A stretch of 44,237 nt of DNA from CAXMST01 sp963700785 (GTDB lineage Bacteria; Actinomycetota; Thermoleophilia; Solirubrobacterales; 70-9). The notes beneath the pieces were generated by a model. The model did no database searches, had not been told where the DNA came from, and saw nothing but the letters and a program-made list of their open reading frames with translations. Below, in pieces: positions 16,092-24,380 of the stretch (the stretch's first letter is position 1; each line of letters starts with the position of its first letter). Position numbers and translations under genes: made by a program. Location: contig CAVOYZ010000002.1 in NCBI GenBank assembly GCA_963700785.1, forward strand, positions 1 through 44,237. Reading direction: 5' to 3'.

Positions 16092-17340
16092 ATGAGAACC
16101 CTGATCCTCACCCAGCACTTCGTTCCCGAGGTCACCGCGGGCCGATTCCGGATCGAGGCGTTCGTCGAGGAGTTGGTCCGACGCGACCATCACGTGCAGG
16201 TCATCTGCCCCGTGCCGAATCACCCGCGCGGCGTGATCGAACCGTCGTATCGGGGTCGGCTCCGCCAGCGCCGCACGGTTCTCGGAGCGGACGTCGACTA
16301 TCTCTGGGTGCTGACCAGCCGGCGCAAGACGCTGCTCACCCGGCTCGGGTTCTACGGCTCCTACGCCGCCGCGGCCACCGCCGCCGGCATTCGGGTCCCG
16401 CGACCGGACGTGATCCTCGCGAGCTCGCCGCCGCTGCCCGTTGGAGCGGCCGGGGCAGCGCTCGTCACGCCGGCATCGCACCCCGTGGGTGCTCGACGTG
16501 CGCGACGTCTGGCCCGACGCCGCCGTCGCGCTTGGCGAGCTCTCGGAGGGCCCGGTCGTCTCGCTGGCGGAGCGGCTGGAGCGGTGGCTGTACCGCAGCG
16601 CGGACGCGATCGTCACGGTGAACGAGGCCTTCAGGGAGCAGATCGACCGCACCGCGGGATCCGGCGCCCGGGTCGAGGTGATCGCCAACGGAACGACGGG
16701 GGCCTGGCTGCAGGCGGGCGAGATCCCCGCCGACCGCGCCTCGGTCGATCTGCCGAACGACCCCTTCATCTGGGCCTACGCGGGGAACATCGGCCTCGCC
16801 CACGGGCTCGAGACAGCGGTTGAGGCCGCTGCGATGCTCGGCGACGGCTACCGGCTGCTGATCATCGGCGAGGGCCCCAGGCGCGAGCAGATCGAGAGCC
16901 TGGCCGCGCAGGCGCCGCGCGGCGCGGTCGAGCTGCGGCCGTTGATGCCGCCGGCCGAGGCCGCGAAGCACCTGCGCGCCGCCGACGCGCTGCTGGTCTC
17001 CGAACGCCAGGAGCGCACCGTGGCTTCGAAGCTCTACGACTACGGTGCGATCGGCCGCCCGGTCGTCGCAGCCTGCCGGGGCGAGCTGCGCCGGGTGGCG
17101 GAGGGGGCGGACGTCGCCGTGGTCGTGCCGCACGGCGACGCGGCCGCGATGGCTGCTGCGATTCGATCGCTTCGAGCAGACCGGGAGCGCGCTGAGCAGC
17201 TGGTCGAGCGCGGCCGGGCCTTCGCCCAGGAGCACCGACGGGACCGGCAGGCGAGCAGGCTCGTGAGCCTGCTCGAGGAGGTTGCAACCGCCCGTTCGCA
17301 GCCCGATTCGATCGTGGACGATCGTCCACGATCACGCTGA
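16092..17340 (+). CDS. GT4-type glycosyltransferase, frame broken once
   Basis: Retaining GT-B glycosyltransferase of the group 1 (GT4) type, about 415 aa, expected at the inner face of the membrane adding sugars to a lipid-linked chain. The N-terminal acceptor domain starts MRTLILTQHFVPEVTAGRFR and includes VICPVPNHPRGVI. The frame changes near 16467-16470, where one extra base in 'ctcgtcacgcc' interrupts ALARRHRTPWVLDVRDVWPD. The donor domain has FIWAYAGNIGLAHGLE, LLIIGEGPRREQIE and the late ERQERTVASKLYDYGAIGRP, matching the EX7E-like nucleotide-sugar site. The stop lies just after a 24-bp perfect palindrome. Downstream is the riboswitch of the beta-helix gene. Confidence 0.85.
17310..17333. 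promoter_or_regulatory. 24-bp perfect palindrome, possible operator or terminator stem
   Basis: The sequence is identical to its reverse complement over 24 bp and spans the last codons of the glycosyltransferase. Its centre, TGGACGATCGTCCA, recurs with one base changed in the gap before the second beta-helix gene (19179-19192). It could be a dimeric regulator's operator or a termination stem. No U-tract follows. Confidence 0.5.
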
Positions 17341-17404
17341 GCGCTCCCGCTCGGCCCCCGCAGGCCGATAGCTCAAGCTGAAGCACTCCGGTGTTCCGGA
17401 GGCC

Positions 17405-17490
17405 TCCAACGACAAAGGCAAACCCGTCGCGAGGCGGGGACGCAAAGCCAGAGGTCTCGCTCTCGCGAGACGGCTCAGCCACCGAAAGGA
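17405..17490 (+). ncRNA. Class I cyclic-di-GMP riboswitch (GEMM)
   Basis: The hallmark core is present: AAAGGCAAACC (17414-17424) and GGGACGCAAAGCC (17437-17449). The first hairpin CCCGTC / GGCGGG is closed by a GNRA loop, GCGA (17429-17432). A second hairpin, GTCTCGC / GCGAGAC (17454-17471), follows, then the closing strand GGCTCAGCCACCG. The ribosome site AAAGGAG (17485-17491) runs directly out of the aptamer and the ATG is at 17498, so translational control is the simplest reading. This motif class binds cyclic di-GMP and often precedes genes for surface structures and secreted proteins. It lies before copy 1 of the duplicated beta-helix gene but not before copy 2. Confidence 0.87.
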
Positions 17491-17491
17491 G

Positions 17492-18463
17492 ACCCCGATG
17501 TCCCGCGGTCATTCGCCAACGACCACCCTCGTGCTCTCAGCGATCGTCGCCGCCGTCGGGGCGACGATCGCGCTGTTCGTGCCGTTCGCCACCGCCCAGT
17601 CCGACAACTGCGACCACGTCGTCTCCCCGGGCGGCTCCGACCAGGCCCAGGGGACCCTGGCCGCCCCGCTGGCCACCGTCGACGAGCTGCTCGACCGCCT
17701 CGAGCCGGCTGAGATCGGGTGCCTGCGCTCGGGGACCTACGTCGCCGACCAGTTCAAGGTCTCGACCCCCGGGGTCAAGCTGACCAGCTACCCGGGCGAG
17801 CGGGCGACGCTGCGCGGCAGGCTGCGGTTCAACGCCGGCGCCGACGGAGCCGTCGTCGAGAACCTGCTGCTCGACGGCCGCAACCCCGACGATCTGCTCG
17901 GTCCGCTGATCTACGCCGACCGCGTCGTCCTGCGCGGCAACGAGATCACCAACGACAACACGGCGATCTGCGTCCACATCGACGACTACCCGGGCGAGTC
18001 GGCACCGCGGGGAGTGCTGATCGAGAACAACGAGATCCATCACTGCGGCGAGCTCCCGGCCACCAACCACCAGCACGGGATCTACGTCGCCAAGGCGCGC
18101 GAGACCGTGATCCGCGGCAACCTGATCTACGCGAACGCCGATCGCGGCATCCAGTTCTACCCCGACGCCGACGACTCGCTGGTCACCGGCAACGTGATCG
18201 ACGGCAACGGCCAGGGCGTGATCTTCGGCGGCGGCAGCAGCTCGTCGTCGGACCGCAACGTCGTCGAGGGCAACGTGATCAGCAACTCGACGATCCGCTA
18301 CAACGTCGAGTCGCACTGGCAGGGCCCGACCGGCAGCGGCAACGTCGCCCGCCGCAACTGCGTCTGGTCGACCAGCAGCAAGTACAGCGGCTCACCCGAG
18401 GGCAGCGGAATCAAGCCCTCGATGAGCGGGGCCAGCGCCAGCGACAACGTGATCGCCGAGCCG
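17492..18463 (+). repeat. Direct repeat, copy 1 (972 bp)
   Basis: This stretch recurs at 19239-20210, offset by 1747 bp. By eye I find two substitutions (18013 A/G and 18040 T/C), both silent. It begins within the ribosome-site/start region and ends after the codons for NVIAEP, so it holds the signal peptide and beta-helix domain but not the C-terminal tail. Confidence 0.9.
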
Positions 18464-19136
18464 AGCTACCTCAACCTGGGCGGCGGCGGGTTCAGCCTCG
18501 GGCCCGGAGCCTGCGCCGACTTCGTTCCGAGCGCCTCCCTGAGCCCCCGGTCGAGCCGACCGAGCCCGTGGTCGAGCCGACGGAGCCGACGGAGCCCGTG
18601 GTCGAGCCGACGGAGCCGACCGAGCCCGTGGTCGAGCCGACGGAGCCGACCGAGCCCGTGGTCGAGCCGACGGAGCCGACCGAGCCCGTGGTCGAGCCGA
18701 CGGAGCCCCCGGTCGAGCCCGATCGGAGCCGACGGAGCCCGTGGTGAGCGACGAGCCAACCTTGGACGCCAAGCCGTCGCGCGGCAAGGGGAGGTCGAAG
18801 GGGAAGCGGGGAAGGCGCGATGGGAGATCCGTCACCGGAGCCAGGCACCCCGGCGCCGGCTGCGCCTCCGCTGGTTTCAGCGACAGCGTGATCGGCAGCC
18901 GCCGCGGCGATCAGCTGATCGGTGATCGCGGCAGAGATCGGATCAAGGGCCGAGCCGGCAACGACGAGATCGGCGACGACGGCGGACGCGACTGTCTGCT
19001 TGGCGGGGCGGGGGGCGATCGCCTCTATGCGGCAGACGGCAGGCGGGACCTGGTCCAATGCGGTCGCGGTCGTGACACGGCGGTCGTCGATCGCAGGGAC
19101 CGCGTTCAGGGCTGCGAGCGCGTCGTCCTCAGGTAG
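17498..19136 (+). CDS. Secreted right-handed beta-helix protein with Pro-rich linker and GD-rich tail, copy 1
   Basis: Sec-type signal (SPTTTLVLSAIVAAVGATIA to ATAQSD) followed by a parallel beta-helix built from repeats such as RVVLRGNEITNDN, GVLIENNEIHHCG, TVIRGNLIYANADRGIQFYP and SLVTGNVIDGNGQG, typical of the pectate-lyase-like/NosD 'right-handed beta helix' group. A linker of VEPTEPTEPV units follows, then a GD-rich domain (SVIGSRRGDQLIGDRGRDRI, then GNDEIGDDGGRDCLLGG) like degenerate RTX calcium-binding repeats. Two frame changes are needed, near 18530-18545 and 18715-18726, each consistent with one missing base, giving about 546 aa. Without them the ORF ends in an unnatural Arg/Ser stretch at 18925. 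It may bind or cleave an acidic polysaccharide; no catalytic residues could be assigned. It is controlled by a cyclic-di-GMP riboswitch. Confidence 0.78.
18545..18720 (+). repeat. 30-nt tandem repeat coding VEPTEPTEPV
   Basis: About five imperfect units starting gtggtcgagccgacggagcc encode a Pro/Glu/Thr linker between the beta-helix and the GD-rich tail. Both apparent frameshifts of this gene flank this array. Repeats of this kind change copy number easily and are also hard to assemble. Confidence 0.85.
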
Positions 19137-19176
19137 AGACGTCTGCAACAGGGAGTCTGGGCGCCTTCGTGCAGCC

Positions 19177-19194
19177 CCTGGACGAACGTCCAGG
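19177..19194. promoter_or_regulatory. Palindrome before beta-helix copy 2
   Basis: CCTGGACGAACGTCCAGG is an 8-bp stem with a two-base centre. Its core TGGACGAACGTCCA matches 13 of 14 bases of the palindrome core before copy 1 (17315-17328). It lies in the 108-bp gap between the two genes, 50 bp before the second start, and could be an operator or the terminator of copy 1. Confidence 0.5.
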
Positions 19195-19238
19195 AACAGT
19201 CGCGGGACTGCCGTTCGGGCACGACGGCCGTCGATATC

Positions 19239-20210
19239 ACCCCGATGTCCCGCGGTCATTCGCCAACGACCACCCTCGTGCTCTCAGCGATCGTCGCCGC
19301 CGTCGGGGCGACGATCGCGCTGTTCGTGCCGTTCGCCACCGCCCAGTCCGACAACTGCGACCACGTCGTCTCCCCGGGCGGCTCCGACCAGGCCCAGGGG
19401 ACCCTGGCCGCCCCGCTGGCCACCGTCGACGAGCTGCTCGACCGCCTCGAGCCGGCTGAGATCGGGTGCCTGCGCTCGGGGACCTACGTCGCCGACCAGT
19501 TCAAGGTCTCGACCCCCGGGGTCAAGCTGACCAGCTACCCGGGCGAGCGGGCGACGCTGCGCGGCAGGCTGCGGTTCAACGCCGGCGCCGACGGAGCCGT
19601 CGTCGAGAACCTGCTGCTCGACGGCCGCAACCCCGACGATCTGCTCGGTCCGCTGATCTACGCCGACCGCGTCGTCCTGCGCGGCAACGAGATCACCAAC
19701 GACAACACGGCGATCTGCGTCCACATCGACGACTACCCGGGCGAGTCGGCACCGCGGGGGGTGCTGATCGAGAACAACGAGATCCACCACTGCGGCGAGC
19801 TCCCGGCCACCAACCACCAGCACGGGATCTACGTCGCCAAGGCGCGCGAGACCGTGATCCGCGGCAACCTGATCTACGCGAACGCCGATCGCGGCATCCA
19901 GTTCTACCCCGACGCCGACGACTCGCTGGTCACCGGCAACGTGATCGACGGCAACGGCCAGGGCGTGATCTTCGGCGGCGGCAGCAGCTCGTCGTCGGAC
20001 CGCAACGTCGTCGAGGGCAACGTGATCAGCAACTCGACGATCCGCTACAACGTCGAGTCGCACTGGCAGGGCCCGACCGGCAGCGGCAACGTCGCCCGCC
20101 GCAACTGCGTCTGGTCGACCAGCAGCAAGTACAGCGGCTCACCCGAGGGCAGCGGAATCAAGCCCTCGATGAGCGGGGCCAGCGCCAGCGACAACGTGAT
20201 CGCCGAGCCG
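19239..20210 (+). repeat. Direct repeat, copy 2 (972 bp)
   Basis: Second copy of 17492-18463. Upstream sequence differs completely from copy 1 apart from the shared palindrome core, and downstream the two diverge right after the NVIAEP codons. Confidence 0.9.
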
Positions 20211-20597
20211 GTCGCCGGCGGGCGGGCCAACTCCGCGGCCGCAACCGCCGCCTGTGGCGAGCTGCTGTCGCGTCTGCCGGCGAGCAGGGGCAGCAAGGGT
20301 GGTGGGCGGCCCTCCCGTTGCGGCGGGACCGCGGGCAAGAGCGAGTTGCTGGTCGGGACCCGCGCCCGCGATCGGATGGTCGGCGGGCCCGGCAGCCAGA
20401 GAATCCGCGCGAGGAGCGGGAACGACCGGATCAAGGCCGGTCCGGGGCGGGATTGCCTGCTCGGCGACAGCGGTCGCGACCGGCTCCACGCCGCTGACGG
20501 CATGCGTGACATGGTTCGATGTGGCCGCGGGCGCGACGTTGCGATCGTCGACCGCAAGGACCGGGTGCGACGGTGCGAGCGGGTCGTCCGTGGTTAG
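19245..20597 (+). CDS. Secreted right-handed beta-helix protein with GD-rich tail, copy 2
   Basis: 450 aa in one open frame. Residues 1-322 are identical to copy 1: signal peptide, then the beta-helix with NGDxH/NxI-type turns such as SLVTGNVIDGNGQG. The Pro-rich VEPTEP linker is absent; instead AGGRANSAAATAACGELLSR and a short Gly/Ser linker lead to a GD-rich tail (ELLVGTRARDRMVGGPGSQR, then GNDRIKAGPGRDCLLGDSGR), which is related to but clearly different from the tail of copy 1. It ends with a CRRCERVVRG-like basic end also seen in copy 1. No riboswitch precedes it and the ribosome site AAAGGAG of copy 1 is not retained, so its expression must differ. Function as for copy 1: secreted, possibly polysaccharide-binding; no catalytic residues assigned. 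Confidence 0.85.
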   Translation: MSRGHSPTTTLVLSAIVAAVGATIALFVPFATAQSDNCDHVVSPGGSDQAQGTLAAPLATVDELLDRLEPAEIGCLRSGTYVADQFKVSTPGVKLTSYPGERATLRGRLRFNAGADGAVVENLLLDGRNPDDLLGPLIYADRVVLRGNEITNDNTAICVHIDDYPGESAPRGVLIENNEIHHCGELPATNHQHGIYVAKARETVIRGNLIYANADRGIQFYPDADDSLVTGNVIDGNGQGVIFGGGSSSSSDRNVVEGNVISNSTIRYNVESHWQGPTGSGNVARRNCVWSTSSKYSGSPEGSGIKPSMSGASASDNVIAEPVAGGRANSAAATAACGELLSRLPASRGSKGGGRPSRCGGTAGKSELLVGTRARDRMVGGPGSQRIRARSGNDRIKAGPGRDCLLGDSGRDRLHAADGMRDMVRCGRGRDVAIVDRKDRVRRCERVVRG

Positions 20598-20617
20598 CGC
20601 CCGTGGACACATCAAGC

Positions 20618-20623
20618 TAGCCT
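20618..20623 (+). promoter_or_regulatory. -10 box of sulfotransferase 20634
   Basis: TAGCCT lies 10 nt before ATG 20634. The same arrangement (TAGTCT, then 10 nt GCTCGGGCCG and ATG) is repeated at 21636, showing a duplicated promoter-plus-start segment. Confidence 0.45.
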
Positions 20624-20633
20624 GCCCGGGCCG

Positions 20634-21617
20634 ATGAGCCTGCCGGAGATCGACCGACCGATCATCGTCGTCGGCGCCCCACGCAGCGGCACGACGCTGG
20701 TCTTCAACACCTTCGCCGCGCGATCCGATCTCGCCTGGTTCACCCAGCACCTGAGTCGCTTGCCGGGCTGGCCCTCGGTCACGGTGCTCGCGCGACTCGC
20801 GGACGTCAACAGCGGGCTCCGGAAGTCGATCGATCGCTCCGATCGTCGTCGCCGCCGGCTCGAGAAGCTCCGGGTCGGGCCGTCCGAGGCGTACGGTGTC
20901 TGGGAGCGGTACTGCGGAGAGCGTTTCCTGTTCGACTTCCTGCGCGACCAGCAGGCGACCCCCTCGGAGGCGCGGGAGATGCGAGAGCTGGTCGAGAAGC
21001 TGCTCCGCTACCAGCGCAAGGCCAGGTTCGCGACCAAGATCACGGGCCCGGCGCGGATCGCGTACCTGTCCAGCATCTTCCCGGACGCCCGCTTCGTCCA
21101 CGTGGTCCGCGACGGCCGGGCGGTGGTGCGCTCACTGCTGGACGTCCACTTCTGGGGCGGTACCTGGCGCGAGCGCGAGGTCGCCTGGAGCGGTGGACTC
21201 ACCGAGGAGGATCTCGGCCGCTGGCGGGCGCGCGATCAGGCTCCGCTCGCGCTGGCAGCGCTGCAGTGGCGGGCGATCATCCGCAACGCGCGAGACGAGG
21301 CCCGGCGGCTGGCGGGCGGGCGCTACGCCGAGCTCCGCTACGAGGACTTCGTCGCCGCTCCCGAAGCTGCGCTCGACGAGATGACGGAGTTCTGCGGCCT
21401 ACCGGTCTCCGCCGAGGCTCACGAGTTCCTCGCCGAGCGGGTTGATCTCCGCGACATGAACTTCCGCTGGCGCGAGGCGTTCGAGCCCGCGGAGGTCGAG
21501 ATGCTCGACGACCTGATCGGCGATCAGCTCGAGCAGCTGGGCTACGGGGGCGAGACGGTCCCGGAGGGGCCGGTACTGAGCAAGCCGTTCCCCCGCGAGC
21601 GGCTCGTCCGGCGTTAG
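20634..21617 (+). CDS. Sulfotransferase family protein
   Basis: 327-aa PAPS-dependent sulfotransferase. The phosphosulfate loop is RPIIVVGAPRSGTTLVFNTF, and the 3'-phosphate site FPDARFVHVVRDGRAVVRSL includes the Arg and downstream Ser used for PAPS. Between them lies ARFATKITGPARIAYLSSIF, and late motifs are YAELRYEDFVAAPEAAL and EFCGLPVSAEAHEF, as in bacterial and animal carbohydrate sulfotransferases. The frame is intact and the length normal. It starts at ATG 20634 behind a TAGCCT box. Its first 17 codons and promoter are repeated at 21636-21690 before the flippase. Substrate probably is the polysaccharide made by the surrounding genes (inference). Confidence 0.88.
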   Translation: MSLPEIDRPIIVVGAPRSGTTLVFNTFAARSDLAWFTQHLSRLPGWPSVTVLARLADVNSGLRKSIDRSDRRRRRLEKLRVGPSEAYGVWERYCGERFLFDFLRDQQATPSEAREMRELVEKLLRYQRKARFATKITGPARIAYLSSIFPDARFVHVVRDGRAVVRSLLDVHFWGGTWREREVAWSGGLTEEDLGRWRARDQAPLALAALQWRAIIRNARDEARRLAGGRYAELRYEDFVAAPEAALDEMTEFCGLPVSAEAHEFLAERVDLRDMNFRWREAFEPAEVEMLDDLIGDQLEQLGYGGETVPEGPVLSKPFPRERLVRR

Positions 21618-21635
21618 CGCCGCAGCCGCACTCGC

Positions 21636-21641
21636 TAGTCT
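21636..21641 (+). promoter_or_regulatory. -10 box before the flippase, copy of the sulfotransferase promoter
   Basis: TAGTCT, 10 nt before ATG 21652. It is a duplicate of the 20618 box, with matching flanks (GTTAGCGCC upstream and the GGGCCG ATG downstream). Confidence 0.4.
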
Positions 21642-21651
21642 GCTCGGGCCG

Positions 21652-21726
21652 ATGAGCCTGCCGGAGATCGATCGACCGATCATCGTCGGCTCCGCCCAGA
21701 GGCCGTGCGCCGTTGGAGAACGATGA
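21652..21726 (+). pseudogene. Sulfotransferase 5' remnant, now a 24-codon leader ORF
   Basis: The first 12 residues MSLPEIDRPIIV match the start of the sulfotransferase at 20634, then the sequence leaves the family (GSAQRPCAVGER) and stops at 21724-21726. The stop overlaps the flippase ATG at 21723 (ATGA). The rest of the gene is missing, so this is a deletion scar of a tandem sulfotransferase. It may now act as a translated leader coupling to the flippase. Confidence 0.7.
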
Positions 21727-23272
21727 ACGCACCTGAGGGCCAGGAGGGTAAGAGGCGGACCGGCCTGACCGGGACGGTGATCCGCGGCGTCACCTACTCC
21801 GGGGGCGGCTTCCTGCTCGCCCGGGGCATCACCCTGGGCACCTACATCGTGCTGGCGCGCCTGGTCACGCCCGTCGAGCTGGGACAGTTCACCGCCGGCT
21901 CGATCCTGGTCGGGATCGGGCTGCTCTTCGCCGGCTCCGGGATGTCAGCCGCCGTCATCCACCGTCGCGACCGACTCGAGGAGGCGGCCTCCACCGCGGT
22001 CGTCGCGACGCTCCTCGCCGGCGTGCATGATCTCGCTCGCCGCGCTCGCCGCGTCGCCGCTGATCGGCCTGTTCTTCGATAGCAGCACGGTTGCCGCCGT
22101 GGCGGCTGCGATGGCGGGGGTTCTGCTTCTCCAGTCGGCACGGACGGTGCCAAACGCGTTGCTTCAGCGCCGCTTCTCGTTCCTGCGCCGCTTGATCGTC
22201 GAGCCGGTGTCGGCGGTCGCCTTCAGCGTCGGCGCGATCGTCGCCACGTCCTCCGGGATGGGCGTCTGGGGCCTGGTCGTGGGCCAGTACGCATCGGTCA
22301 TCACCGACCTCGGCCTGACCTGGGGGCTCGCGCGGTGGCGCCCGAACCTGCGGCTCGCCTCGGTCGCGACCTGGCGTGAGCTGATCGGCTACGCCCGCCA
22401 TGTGCTGGCCGGATCGGCCGTGCGGCGGATCGGTGACAGGATCCCGATCGCAGTCGCCGGCGGTTTCGTCGGCACCGCGGCCCTCGGCCAGTTCCAGTAC
22501 GCGAACCGGATCGTTTCGACCCCCTTCGCGTTTCTGGTGGCCGGCGTCTCCTACGTCGTCTTTCCTGCCTTCTCCCGGATCTCGGACGACGCGAAGCGGT
22601 TCGGGCCTGCCCTCCTGCGCTCCCTGCGCTGGATGGTCACGGCCGCGATGCCGATCGGGTTCCTTCTGGTCGCCCTCGGTGAGCCGACTGCGGTGATCGT
22701 CTTTGGTGAGCGGTGGGCCGAGGCCGGCGAGGCGACGCGGGCCCTGGCGCTCTTCATTCCCGGCCCAGGCCGTCGCGCAGGTGATCGGCGAGGGATTCAA
22801 GGGCAGCGGCCGACCACCGGAACGAACTCGGGCGAACATCGTCGGCGTGGTCGCCGGCGTGATCGCGATGGCAGCGCTGACCCCACCGTTCGGGCTGATC
22901 GGCGTCGCGCTCGGCGTGTCAGTCGACGCGATCGCCAGTGCGTGGTACTCGATCCTCCGCGCGCATCGCGCGATGGACATCCCGCTGCGCGCGATGTTCG
23001 GCGCGATCGTGCCCCAGCTGCTCGCGGCGCTGCTGATGGTCGCGGTCCTGCTGCCGCTCGAAACCCTGGTGATCGATGCGGCCAGCCACGGGACGAGGCT
23101 CGGGCTCGCGCTGCTCGCGCTCGAGAGCGCGCTGGGAGCTCGTGTCTACCTCTCCGCCCTGCTGATCCTCAGGCCGGGCCTCCCAGGCGAGCTGCGAACC
23201 CTGGTCTCCTCAGCCCGGCGCTCAGGTCGTCCCGGCCCCGAGGTCTCCGAGCCGACGCCGTCCGACGTCTGA
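21723..23272 (+). CDS. Wzx-like polysaccharide flippase, frame broken twice
   Basis: Multi-pass membrane protein of the MATE/PST superfamily that turns lipid-linked oligosaccharide units to the outer face of the membrane, about 515 aa when read through. N-terminal helices include GVTYSGGGFLLARGITLGTY and ELGQFTAGSILVGIGLLFAG; the middle has NALLQRRFSFLRRLIVEPVS and GTAALGQFQYANRIVSTPFA, both typical of WzxC-type exporters; the C-terminal part includes NIVGVVAGVIAMAALTPPFG. One extra base near 22025 (before MISLAALAASP) and another near 22762 (before AQAVAQVIGEG) break the frame. Both halves rejoin perfectly, which suggests sequence error. Start ATG 21723 overlaps the stop of the sulfotransferase remnant. 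Confidence 0.83.
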
Positions 23273-23319
23273 TCGCATGCCGTCTGATGCCGGGGCGTCC
23301 TGCCGCCCGTCGCAGCCGG

Positions 23320-24316
23320 TCAGGCGCCGAGCTCGGCGCACGGGCTGCCGTCCTCGAGCGCGAAGTCGCCCGCTTCCGGATCGACGTACAGCGGATCGGC
23401 GACCACGTTGTCGCTCGCCTCGAAGCCCTCGGCCGGAGCTTCGATTCCGCCCTGGCCGTCGTCGCGGGCGCCGCCGAACACGCAGTTCCGTCGCACGACG
23501 TTCGCGCTGCCGACCGGCCCAGGCCAGTGCGACTCGACGTTGTAGCGAATGGTCGAGTTGGTGATCAGGTTGAGCTCGATCAGGTTGTTCTCCGAGGCGC
23601 TGCTCTCGTTGCCGGAGATGATCACGCCCTGGCCGTTACCGTCGATCACGTTGCCGGTCACGAGCGAGTCGTCCGCATCCGGATAGAGCTGTATTCCCCG
23701 GTCGGCGTTGCCGTAGATCAGGTTGTCGCGAATCACCGTTCCCGAGGCATGAGCCACGTAGATCCCATGGTCGTGGTTGGTCGCCGGCAGCCGGCCGCAG
23801 TCGTGGATCCGGTTGTTCTCGATCAGGGTGCCATCGGCCTCACCGTACGCGGTCGTCGCCCAGCACGAAGCAGATCCCCCGGTGCCCGTTGGTCACGTCG
23901 TTGCCGCGGAAGACGACATCGTTCGCGTTCACGGTCGGGCTCGGTCCGTCCCCGGAGCTGCCGTCGAGGGTCAGGTCCTCGATCGTTGCCCCGTCGGCCT
24001 CTCGACTGATCACGAGCCGTCCCGCGAGCGTCGCCCGCTCCCCGGGGTAGCTGGTCAGCGTCACGTTCGGAGAGGACAGGGTGATCACGTCGTCGGCGCT
24101 GTGGGTCCCCTCCCTGAAGCAGCCGGTCTCACCGGGGTCGAGCGAGGCTACGAAGGCCTCGGCCGCTCCGTCGGGCTGGGCGATCTCGTCGCAGGCCACA
24201 CCCGCACTTCCCTTCGGGCCCGGTCTCTCGCGCCCCCGCTCACCCGCATAGACCACGACCGCGCCGGCGACGATCAGCAGCCCCACGAGGAGCAGGATGA
24301 AGGGGCGGCGAGCCAT
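23320..24316 (-). CDS. Beta-helix protein, diverged paralogue without tail, frame broken once
   Basis: About 332 aa. It has an N-terminal membrane/signal helix RPFILLLVGLLIVAGAVVVY, then a beta-helix clearly homologous to the 17498 and 19245 genes: TLTSYPGERATLAGRLVISR, DRGIQLYPDADDSLVTGNVI and STIRYNVESHWPGPVGSANV match with substitutions. It ends at FALEDGSPCAELGA without linker or GD-rich tail. The frame shifts near 23852, where LGDD leads into YGEADGTLIENNRIHDCG. A TATTCT box 8 nt before the ATG (24325-24330) may be its promoter; no riboswitch was seen. The N-terminal helix may stay uncleaved, anchoring the protein to the membrane. It is opposite in orientation to the flippase, convergent by 47 bp. 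Confidence 0.78.
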
Positions 24317-24324
24317 CCAGAATC

Positions 24325-24330
24325 AGAATA
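24325..24330 (-). promoter_or_regulatory. -10 box of the beta-helix paralogue
   Basis: TATTCT on the minus strand, 8 nt before ATG 24316, fits TANNNT with a near-leaderless position. Confidence 0.4.
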
Positions 24331-24380
24331 GCGACGCCCGCTGCGGCCGCCTGAACGGACTTCGCTGCCGCGGTCGGCCC

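Noticed and set aside
17341..17404. Promoter for the riboswitch transcript
   Set aside because: It must exist, but I see no TANNNT box with convincing position and will not mark one.
18545..18720. Possible CRISPR array
   Set aside because: Contiguous 30-nt units without spacers that encode a Pro/Glu/Thr linker; no cas genes in the window.
18545..18925. Arg/Ser/Trp-rich C-terminus of the first beta-helix protein
   Set aside because: It is the VEPTEP repeat read in the wrong frame; the correct frames give a linker and GD-rich tail as in the paralogue.
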